The notes under the pieces were generated by a model that saw nothing but the letters and a program-made list of their open reading frames with translations, was not told where the DNA came from and did not search any database. Source: Pseudopedobacter sp035496935 (GTDB lineage Bacteria; Bacteroidota; Bacteroidia; Sphingobacteriales; Sphingobacteriaceae). From it: a stretch of 64,000 bases of DNA. Position numbers and translations under genes: made by a program. This document shows, piece by piece, positions 53,337-60,798 of the stretch (its first letter is position 1; each line of letters starts with the position of its first letter). The DNA lies in assembly GCA_035496935.1 (NCBI GenBank), contig DATJED010000014.1, forward strand, positions 186,001 through 250,000, given 5' to 3'.

Positions 53337-55013
53337 TTAAATTTTTGGACTTTGAAAGCCAAGTTTTATCAATCCGGTTTTAACTTCAGGGCAACTCATA
53401 AATAAATCCCAAATTAAACCGCTTCTGTAATTTTCTATCATCACAATCTGTGGTCCTTGGTCAATAGCTAAATAAGAACTAGCAAACCATGGATCACTTA
53501 AGGAGAAAGCATCTTTAAAGCCATACTCTCCCCACATTTTATCTCCTAATTTATAATAGAAAAACCTAATTGCGGCTAAAGATTCTTCTGGTGCAAATGC
53601 GATAGAAGATATGGCAGCTGTTGGTGCAATGTAGCCTCTATCATTATTCGGAGAACTTGCCGTATAACCACCATTGATGTCGCTGGCACTTAAGCCCCAA
53701 CAGTTTTTCGAGTAACCTGCAAATCCTTTTGGGTTAGCTACACAATAGTTGTAATTGATTTTTGTGTGCGCTGTTACTTGTTGCTGGTAATCTGCGTAGG
53801 CATCTTTTAAACCAAAGGGGTTTAAGCCTAAAAAAGAGTAATGATCTAAAAATAAGGGCCCTCCGTTTGCCGGACCCAGTGGAAGAGTAATCCCATAATA
53901 GCTATTTCCGTTTTTTATCGCACCATTATCTGCCCAACCGTTATCGTAAACCAATTTTGGGATGGTGTGCGTTGGAGACGAGGCTGCCAAAACGTAAACA
54001 ATCAGAGATTCGTTCCAGCCTTTGATCTTTAGATTGATATCAAACTCGTAATTTGGACTCCAATGCCAGTACAACTGGTTTTCGTTGCTTTTGCGAAACC
54101 AGTTCCAGTCCACATTTTTATAAATCTGGTTGATGTCTGTTCTTAGCTGCGTTTCTGTAGCATCTGCACCATCAAAATATTGGCGAGCAACTAATAACCC
54201 CTGCAATAGCAAAGAAGTTTCTACCAAATCGGCACCGTTATCTTTTGCACTAAAAGGCTGTACTTTACCTGTGTTTCCGTTTAACCAATGTGGGAAAGCA
54301 CCATGGAAAGTATCGGCTGTTTTTAAAAAATCGACTATTTTTTGAAGCCGAGCCAATGCTTCTGACCGGGTAACAAAATTTCTGTTTACGCCAACCACTA
54401 TGCTCATCACCCCAAAGCCCGAACCGCCCGTGGTTACTACATCACCAGAGGTATTGCGCTCCCTAGCCAACCCGCTGTTTGGATGTCCAAAATCCCAAAA
54501 ATATTTAAAGGTTTGTTTTTGGATAAGGGTTAAAAGATCATTATCAGAAATTTGAGGAAACTTATCTTTATTGTCTAGCCCGGTTGAGATACTGATGGTT
54601 GGCGAGTTTAAAATTTTTCCGCCAGCTGCTGTGATAAGTCCGTTTGGTATGATGATCTGATAATTGCTAAAGGGGTCAAGATCTATGGTAGGACTGATAA
54701 CAAACGTTTTTTGCCCATCATTGGACGTGGATGTAAATCCGATAACGTTTCCGCTAACCTTTTTAAAGCTTATTTTATGAATTTCATTGTTTTCTATCGC
54801 TTCAGAAAAAGAAAGTATAATCGTGGGGTTAACTCCATTAACTTTATAGCTGTTCGATGAATTGAAGCTTTCGTCAACTGTGTATGTTAAAATTCCATCG
54901 CTATAAACCGGAGCATCAAGTGTTTTATCTTTCTTACAAGAAAGAAGCCCTGACATCAACAGAATTGACGCAAAAATAATTTTAAAGGAATAAGAATAGC
55001 TGCTTTTGTTCAT
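53337..55013 (-). CDS. GH144-type beta-1,2-glucanase with Ig-like domain, surface lipoprotein
   Basis: 558 residues from ATG 55013. Lipobox ends at C26 (LMSGLLSC) followed by KKDK, a surface-export-like context. Residues about 38-145 form a Big_5/SbsA-like Ig domain (TIILSFSEAIENNEI, FSNYQIIIPNGLITAAGGKI). The GH144 domain follows: QTFKYFWDFGHPNSGLARER, DNGADLVETS with D258, D262 and E265, NQLYWHWSPNYEF, GWNESLIVYVLA with E335, and AIDQGPQIVMIENYRSGLIW. An upstream ATG (55040) lies inside the terminator hairpin and is not preferred. Likely the surface endo-glucanase that makes fragments for SusCD uptake. Confidence 0.87.
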   Translation of the reverse strand: MNKSSYSYSFKIIFASILLMSGLLSCKKDKTLDAPVYSDGILTYTVDESFNSSNSYKVNGVNPTIILSFSEAIENNEIHKISFKKVSGNVIGFTSTSNDGQKTFVISPTIDLDPFSNYQIIIPNGLITAAGGKILNSPTISISTGLDNKDKFPQISDNDLLTLIQKQTFKYFWDFGHPNSGLARERNTSGDVVTTGGSGFGVMSIVVGVNRNFVTRSEALARLQKIVDFLKTADTFHGAFPHWLNGNTGKVQPFSAKDNGADLVETSLLLQGLLVARQYFDGADATETQLRTDINQIYKNVDWNWFRKSNENQLYWHWSPNYEFDINLKIKGWNESLIVYVLAASSPTHTIPKLVYDNGWADNGAIKNGNSYYGITLPLGPANGGPLFLDHYSFLGLNPFGLKDAYADYQQQVTAHTKINYNYCVANPKGFAGYSKNCWGLSASDINGGYTASSPNNDRGYIAPTAAISSIAFAPEESLAAIRFFYYKLGDKMWGEYGFKDAFSLSDPWFASSYLAIDQGPQIVMIENYRSGLIWDLFMSCPEVKTGLIKLGFQSPKI

Positions 55014-55023
55014 TAGGCGATTT

Positions 55024-55057
55024 AAAAAAAGCGTTGGCATTTAACCAAGCCAACGCT
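55024..55057 (-). terminator. Hairpin terminator inside the PUL operon
   Basis: On the minus strand AGCGTTGGC pairs perfectly with GCCAACGCT across a 10-nt loop and is followed by seven T. It lies 8 bp after the LamG lipoprotein stop and before the GH144 start, so it should reduce transcription of the enzyme genes relative to susCD. Confidence 0.8.
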
Positions 55058-55065
55058 AAAAAAAT

Positions 55066-55953
55066 TTACTTACCTGCTTTTCCTAAATTGTATAAAGCTT
55101 TGATGTGTGCATCTGGCAAAATGGTATTGTAAACTCTGATTTCATCAACCTTGCCTGTCATTGCCGCAAATGAAACATCAGTATTGGTTGATTTACCGGG
55201 GATGTTGTTATAATGTGCTCCGATAATAATTTCCCCAGGTTCGTAAGATTTAAACAAATTGTTGCCGACACCGCGATTATTGTAAGAACCGATATTTACC
55301 CCGTCGGCAAATATATTAAACACACCGGTTTCGCCATCGTAACGCAAAACTAAATGTGTCCATTTATCGGCTCCAATTGTTGGGGATAAAGAAGCATTTA
55401 AATTATCTTGTGAGCCACCGCCAACGGTTGTAAATCTTGGACCTACTTTTAACGTAGTGGTATTACTAGCAGGGTAGCTGTTGGTATTTAACCTAAAGTC
55501 TAAGCTCCCATTAAAATTACCGGGTCTGGCGATACAGAATATCATGGTTTTTTTAGATCCGTTATTTAAAATCTGAACCCATTCACTAATGGTAAAACTT
55601 TTTAAAGCATCAGATTTAAAAGCATCCATTTGCGATGCATAGTAAACATACCCAGCATTTAAACTTAGCGCTCCTCCCTTAACACCGCCATCTACTAAAG
55701 CATCGTTTGCACTTGAGGTTGGTGCGGTTTTGCTTTTAACTTCATTCTTATCTGTATCAAAAGACCAATAAGCTACCAAGTTTTTGGTATAAACCTCATC
55801 AGAGCTTTTGTAGCCATCAATAGTACCCACATATTTTTCTGCAGATACCGCGGGCAGGTTATTGGGGTTCCCATCTTTTTTGCAAGATGAAAGGATAGTA
55901 AGCGCCATAACAACACTTACTAAAGTATTTATATAAAAGATTTTCGTTTTCAT
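55066..55953 (-). CDS. LamG-domain surface lipoprotein, putative glycan-binding protein
   Basis: 295 residues. Lipobox ends at C24 (LTILSSC) followed by KKDG, a surface-export-like context. After a short linker, residues about 55-290 form a LamG/concanavalin-like domain (KNLVAYWSFDTDKNEVKSKT, GALSLNAGYVYYASQMD, WTHLVLRYDGETGVFNIFAD, GKVDEIRVYNTILPDAHIKA). Placed directly after susD, where PULs usually encode a surface glycan-binding protein; glycan binding is inferred from position and fold. Confidence 0.83.
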   Translation of the reverse strand: MKTKIFYINTLVSVVMALTILSSCKKDGNPNNLPAVSAEKYVGTIDGYKSSDEVYTKNLVAYWSFDTDKNEVKSKTAPTSSANDALVDGGVKGGALSLNAGYVYYASQMDAFKSDALKSFTISEWVQILNNGSKKTMIFCIARPGNFNGSLDFRLNTNSYPASNTTTLKVGPRFTTVGGGSQDNLNASLSPTIGADKWTHLVLRYDGETGVFNIFADGVNIGSYNNRGVGNNLFKSYEPGEIIIGAHYNNIPGKSTNTDVSFAAMTGKVDEIRVYNTILPDAHIKALYNLGKAGK

Positions 55954-55964
55954 GATTGTAAAAA

Positions 55965-57497
55965 TTAATTGTAGCCAAAGTTTTGAGTTAACACATTTTT
56001 ACTTAAATCTATTTGCTTTAGCGGAATAGGCAATAATTCATGTTTACCTACCACAAAAGTTTTTCCTTGTGCTTGCATTACGGTTGCTGCGGTACCCCAT
56101 CTTACCAGATCAAAGAAACGCTCATGTTCCATACCTAATTCTACACGTCTTTCTTGACGGATGGCATCACGCACTATACCTTGGTCTGTGGTAACAATAT
56201 CTGGCAGGGTCCCGGCCGGAGCGCCAATTCTTGCTCTTTCTCTAATACTATTCACTGCTGTTAAAGCTTTTGCTATATTATCGGTTCCGCCTACTTCGTT
56301 GGCTGCTTCTGCATACATTAAAACTACATCAGCGTAACGGATTAACCTTACGTTCATCCACCAGGCAGATCTGCTTCCAATCAAATCCTGTTTTGCCCTA
56401 GGCGTAGAAACCTTGTTATTGTAACGAGGATTTGGTAGACCCGCAGGAACATCTTCGCCCCATAACGACTTGCCTCCAGAATAAAGGATTGTTCTTGCTC
56501 TACGTGGGTCGTTAGGTTCGTAAGCAGCATCTAGTGCAGCGCTGGGCACATTAAATCCCCATCCTAAATTCCAAATCCCTGAACCTCTAACTCCTTGAAT
56601 TTGACTATACTGAGAACCAAAATCTGTTGGAACAGCTGAAGTTGCTGTTGCTTGTACTTCAAAAACAGATTCTTTTGAGTTTTCACCTTCCTCGTCGAAA
56701 ACTTTTGCATAAGGCACCGATAAATCATACTTTCCAGAAGTCATTACTAGGTTTGCAGTAGTCATAGCCATCCCATATTTTTTTTGTTGCAGATACACTT
56801 TTGCCAATAAGGCATTTGCAATACCCGAGTTGATCCGACCAACGAAGGCTGCAGAATATTCTGGCTTTAAATTGGCTGCCGCAAACTGCAGGTCGCTTTC
56901 TATAAAAGCATAAACCTGCGCTGGCGTACTTTGTGGTACGTTTGATGCAGAGGCTGAGCCTGTGGTAACCGAATCGATAATCGGTACCCTACCAAAAGAA
57001 CGTACCAAAATGAAATAAGCATAAGCCCTAAAAAAACGGGCCTGCGCCTGTGCATCTATTTTAAGTTCTTCTGGCGTATTTGGATTAGGATCGTTTTTTA
57101 CCCTATCTAAAATATAGTTTGCTTTACCCACCAAATCAAAATGACCTAACCATAAAGCATTTACTAATTCATTGGAAGGGGTAAGCGTAAACTCGTCCAA
57201 TTGCTTGGAATCTGGGCTATCTGCTGCGGTACTTCCCTTGTCGGCATCATCACTTCTAATGCTTGTAGTTGCCACAAACGGAAAAACGGTAACATTATAA
57301 CTTCTTAACGTAGAATAAGCACCGTTTATAAACTGATCATACGGGCCAGAGCCGCCTGGGTAAGGGTAATTGTCCTGGTTATATGAGCCTTGCGCTTGGC
57401 GGTCGAGAAAATCTTTTTTACAGCCCGCAAATATGGAAACCAATGCTAATAGAAGCACTGACCCATAAATCTTTTTGCAATTATTAAATAATTTCAT
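55965..57497 (-). CDS. susD: SusD/RagB-family surface lipoprotein
   Basis: 510 residues. Lipobox ends at C26 (LVSIFAGC) followed by KKDFLD. The SusD TPR-like fold is indicated by DQFINGAYSTLRSY, ARFFRAYAYFILVRSFGRVP, ALLAKVYLQQKKYGMAMTTA and the C-terminal RQERRVELGMEHERFFDLVR. It caps the SusC barrel and binds the glycan outside the cell. 22 bp downstream of susC. The symbol is a family name. Confidence 0.95.
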   Translation of the reverse strand: MKLFNNCKKIYGSVLLLALVSIFAGCKKDFLDRQAQGSYNQDNYPYPGGSGPYDQFINGAYSTLRSYNVTVFPFVATTSIRSDDADKGSTAADSPDSKQLDEFTLTPSNELVNALWLGHFDLVGKANYILDRVKNDPNPNTPEELKIDAQAQARFFRAYAYFILVRSFGRVPIIDSVTTGSASASNVPQSTPAQVYAFIESDLQFAAANLKPEYSAAFVGRINSGIANALLAKVYLQQKKYGMAMTTANLVMTSGKYDLSVPYAKVFDEEGENSKESVFEVQATATSAVPTDFGSQYSQIQGVRGSGIWNLGWGFNVPSAALDAAYEPNDPRRARTILYSGGKSLWGEDVPAGLPNPRYNNKVSTPRAKQDLIGSRSAWWMNVRLIRYADVVLMYAEAANEVGGTDNIAKALTAVNSIRERARIGAPAGTLPDIVTTDQGIVRDAIRQERRVELGMEHERFFDLVRWGTAATVMQAQGKTFVVGKHELLPIPLKQIDLSKNVLTQNFGYN

Positions 57498-57519
57498 GTC
57501 TTAATATTTTATGGGATAA

Positions 57520-60500
57520 TTAAAATGTTGCGTTAATACCGAAAGTGTAAATTGCAGGCAAAGGGTAAATGCCATTATCGGCTCCGGCGCCTAATATATT
57601 ACTAAGTGGTGCTTCTGGTGTGTAGCCTGTAGTTTTGCTCCAAGTTTTTAAATTTTGTCCGCTTACATATAATCTTAAATTACTTAAGGCTATTTTGCTA
57701 AGGGTTTTATTATCCTTAAAAGTGTAACCTAACTGTAACGTACGTATCCTAAAATAATCACCTGGTTCTAGGTAATAGCTACTGAACACCTGGTTATTTG
57801 GTCGGGTATTATCCAAAATAGGTTCTATGTTAGATGTTCCAGGAGCAGTCCAGGCATTTGCCCGGTTGGTTTCATAATTTGCTATAGCAAATTTTACAAT
57901 ACGTCTTTGCGTATATACATAATTACCCGCAACGCCTTGTCCCTGAGCTAAAAAATCAAAGTTTTTATACCCAAAATTCACATTGATTCCGTAATTCCAG
58001 TTTGGGAACGGGTTACCTAAATTTACCCTGTCGATATCTGTTATTGTGCCGTCACCACTGGTGTCTTCATAAGCAATATCACCTGGTAAGGCTCCGTTAA
58101 TCAACGCCATATTGTCCATATCTGCGGTTGATTGGTAAATACCTATCTGGCGGTAGCCATAAAAATAACCAATTGGGCTTCCAGAGGTGGTTCTATTTGC
58201 ACCACCGTTACCTGTGAGTTGGAAATTGATTCCGTTACCGATGGACTCCACATTGTTTTTGTTGTAACTAAAGTTTGGTGTGATGCCAAAAGTAAAGCTA
58301 TCGCCAATTTTATCATTGTAGCCCAAGCTTACCTCAATTCCTTTGTTGCTAATTGTACCTAAATTGGTCAGTTGCTTTTTGGTTTCATTCGGAATCTCGA
58401 TATAGGTTAAAATGTCTTTGGTAGTTCTGTCATAGAACACAATATCTCCGGTCAATTTTTGCCCCAAGGCACTAAACTCTAAACCTAAATCCAAACCGCG
58501 AACAACTTCCCAATGCAAATTAGGATCTGGGATATATGCTGGGGATACAGATGGGTAAACATTATCTCCAAATACGCCAACATCAGCAGTATTTAATCCT
58601 GGCAAGTAAAGGTTCTCTCCAAAACCATTGGCATTTCCCAAGGTTCCCCATGAACCGCGTAGCTTCAGAAAATCAATTGATTTGATATCTTTAAAGAAAC
58701 TCTCTTCACTGATCACCCATCCTAAACCAACGCTACCAAAAGTACCCCAACGATTATCAGGAGCAAATTTTGAAATACCATCTCTCCTTAACGAAGCGTT
58801 TGCCAAATATTTATTATTGTAAGCGTAATTAACCCGACCAAAATAAGACAACTGTGATGACTCGGCGCCCCTACCACCAGCAGTTGGCGAAGGGCTGGAG
58901 TTATTTACGATATCCATATACCAGAAATCTGGATTATTGGGAATGTTCAGATTGGTGTCTTTTCTGTAGGCATCCAAACTGGTACTCCCCGTATATAGCG
59001 AAGAAAAACCTACCAAACCGGTAAACTTATGGACTTCGTTAAAAGTTTTATCATAAGTTACGGTATGATCTTGTTGGAATTTACGGTACTCTGCTTGTGA
59101 CTGCGAAACAGAGGTGTAAATTTTGTCGTCATAAACCGTTCTGGTATCTGTATAAATGCCATTGTTTGTTTCTCCTAATTCGATGAATGAAAAAGGCAAT
59201 GGACTATAATCTCTAGATCCGTTAAAGCCCATGTCCGTGTAAACAGATGATCTTAGTTTAAAATCTTTTAAAAATTTAATCTCTGCAAATAAATTACCTA
59301 CCGCCCGGTATCCTTTATTAATCGAAGTTTTATCGTTTCTGTTTAAAGTAGCGATTGGATTTCCTACCTGCGCTCTTTGAAAACCCGGCATGCTGTAGTA
59401 AGTATTTGCATCAAACTGAACGGGTACAATTGGTGCCGCCCACAATGCATTATTTAGGGAAACGTCTGGCGGATTCGAGTTATAATGGAAAGCGTTGATA
59501 TCTCCACCAACTTTAATATTATCGTTGATGTTGAATTCTTGGTTAAAACGAGCTGTATATTTTTTGAAACCACTGTTACGCAATACACCTTCTTGGTTAC
59601 TGTAACCTAAGTTTATCAAGGTCATTGTATTTTCGCCACTTTTTGATATGCTTAAATTGTTGGTGTTTATTGATGCATCTCGTAACACTAAATCCTGCCA
59701 GTTGGTGTTTGCGGTATAATTTCTAAAATCAAAAGGCTCGCCGTTAACATTTTGTAGCTGTGCAGTGTAAAGTTTCTTAAACTGATCGGCATTGGTTACA
59801 GCAATTTTGCTTGGAACAGTTTGAACACCTACTGTACTTTGGAAGGCAACCCTAGTTTTACCTTTAGCCGCTCTTTTTGTAGTTACTACAATTACGCCAT
59901 TACCTCCCTGCACCCCAAATATTGCCGTGGAAGAGGGATCTTTTAATACTTCAATACTTTCAATATCATCAGAATTAAGGTAATCAATATTTGTTTGGAA
60001 CACTCCATCCACTACATAAAGTGGGTTAGATGCATTTGTACTGTTTACGCCTCTAATTCTGACCGTTGGCGCTGCTCCTGGCGTACCGCTGTTAACGATA
60101 GTTAAACCTGGAACCCGCCCTTGTAAAGAAGATACCGGATTGGTGTTTGGCGATTTGGAAATATCTTCTCCCCTAACAGAAGAGATAGAACCTGTTAAAT
60201 CCCGCTTTCTTTGACTGCCGTATCCAATCACCACAACTTGATCCAACTGTTTTGTGGATGACGATAGCGATACGTTAATGTTAGTTTGGTTATTAACCAA
60301 AATTTCTTGGCTTACATAACCAAGATAAGTAAATACCAACACACTGTTTGCTGGTACACTAAGGGCATAATTCCCATTAACATCGGTTTGTGTTCCTGTG
60401 GTGGAATTCTTCACCGTAACACTCACCCCTATTAAGGTTTCATTGTTGGCTGCATCTGTTACCTTTCCAGTAACTTTTACCTGTGCCAAAACTTGAAAGT

Positions 60501-60543
60501 AGGAAAAAGCACATAGCAATAATAGTAGAGCTTTTGGTTTCAT
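57520..60543 (-). CDS. susC: SusC/RagA-family TonB-dependent receptor
   Basis: 1007 residues. Signal peptide (LLLLLCAFSYFQVLAQ), then a CarboxypepD_reg-like domain (about 23-105; VTGKVTDAANNETLIGVSVT), a TonB-box-like VVVIGYGSQRKRDLTGSISS, the plug (GRVPGLTIVNSGTPGAAPTV, RIRGVNSTNASNPLYVVDGV) and a long beta-barrel ending YTFGINATF. It imports large oligosaccharides across the outer membrane with SusD and TonB. First structural gene of the PUL. Confidence 0.96.
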   Translation of the reverse strand: MKPKALLLLLCAFSYFQVLAQVKVTGKVTDAANNETLIGVSVTVKNSTTGTQTDVNGNYALSVPANSVLVFTYLGYVSQEILVNNQTNINVSLSSSTKQLDQVVVIGYGSQRKRDLTGSISSVRGEDISKSPNTNPVSSLQGRVPGLTIVNSGTPGAAPTVRIRGVNSTNASNPLYVVDGVFQTNIDYLNSDDIESIEVLKDPSSTAIFGVQGGNGVIVVTTKRAAKGKTRVAFQSTVGVQTVPSKIAVTNADQFKKLYTAQLQNVNGEPFDFRNYTANTNWQDLVLRDASINTNNLSISKSGENTMTLINLGYSNQEGVLRNSGFKKYTARFNQEFNINDNIKVGGDINAFHYNSNPPDVSLNNALWAAPIVPVQFDANTYYSMPGFQRAQVGNPIATLNRNDKTSINKGYRAVGNLFAEIKFLKDFKLRSSVYTDMGFNGSRDYSPLPFSFIELGETNNGIYTDTRTVYDDKIYTSVSQSQAEYRKFQQDHTVTYDKTFNEVHKFTGLVGFSSLYTGSTSLDAYRKDTNLNIPNNPDFWYMDIVNNSSPSPTAGGRGAESSQLSYFGRVNYAYNNKYLANASLRRDGISKFAPDNRWGTFGSVGLGWVISEESFFKDIKSIDFLKLRGSWGTLGNANGFGENLYLPGLNTADVGVFGDNVYPSVSPAYIPDPNLHWEVVRGLDLGLEFSALGQKLTGDIVFYDRTTKDILTYIEIPNETKKQLTNLGTISNKGIEVSLGYNDKIGDSFTFGITPNFSYNKNNVESIGNGINFQLTGNGGANRTTSGSPIGYFYGYRQIGIYQSTADMDNMALINGALPGDIAYEDTSGDGTITDIDRVNLGNPFPNWNYGINVNFGYKNFDFLAQGQGVAGNYVYTQRRIVKFAIANYETNRANAWTAPGTSNIEPILDNTRPNNQVFSSYYLEPGDYFRIRTLQLGYTFKDNKTLSKIALSNLRLYVSGQNLKTWSKTTGYTPEAPLSNILGAGADNGIYPLPAIYTFGINATF

Positions 60544-60574
60544 AATTTTTTATTTGAATTAATGATAATTGGTC

Positions 60575-60598
60575 GTGTAAAGTTGAGTGATTTTACAC
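60575..60598. promoter_or_regulatory. Inverted half-site pair A in the susC leader
   Basis: GTGTAAAGT (60575-60583), 6 bp, ATTTTACAC (60590-60598), extended by TC/GA to a 9-bp perfect arm TCGTGTAAA/TTTACACGA. It lies about 32-55 bp upstream of the susC ATG. It could be an operator or, in RNA, a leader hairpin. Confidence 0.45.
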
Positions 60599-60746
60599 GA
60601 TAGACAAAAGAAACTACCTCAACATCACTACATCATCTATCAATCAATCAGTTTTTATCATCCCTAAAAAGTGGCTATAAAGACAAATAAACTGCATTTA
60701 AATAAATACAGAGGGTTTTTAGCACTACATCACAGGGCACTTCAAA

Positions 60747-60778
60747 CAAACATATATGGTAAAACTATTTTACACCAA
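60747..60778 (-). promoter_or_regulatory. Putative susC (PUL) promoter
   Basis: On the minus strand TTG (60778-60776), 21 nt, then TATGTTTG (60754-60747), an exact TAnnTTTG match with slightly long spacing. It would give a leader of about 200 nt and overlaps half-site pair B at 60758-60775. Confidence 0.4.
60758..60775. promoter_or_regulatory. Inverted half-site pair B overlapping the susC promoter
   Basis: GGTAAAACT directly abuts ATTTTACAC, an inverted pair of the same GTGTAAAAT-like half-site as pair A but with no spacer. It lies between the putative -33 and -7 elements of the susC promoter. Confidence 0.4.
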
Positions 60779-60798
60779 GGAGAGGTAATGATGTAGTA

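Noticed and set aside
55014..55040. Longer glucanase starting at ATG 55040
   Set aside because: The codon lies in a terminator hairpin and would put nine residues before the lipoprotein signal peptide.
60626..60798. Repeated ACTACATC motif in the susC leader and at the esterase start
   Set aside because: The same 8-mer also occurs inside coding sequences (recJ, GH3, susD, rplC), so it is not specific to regulatory DNA.
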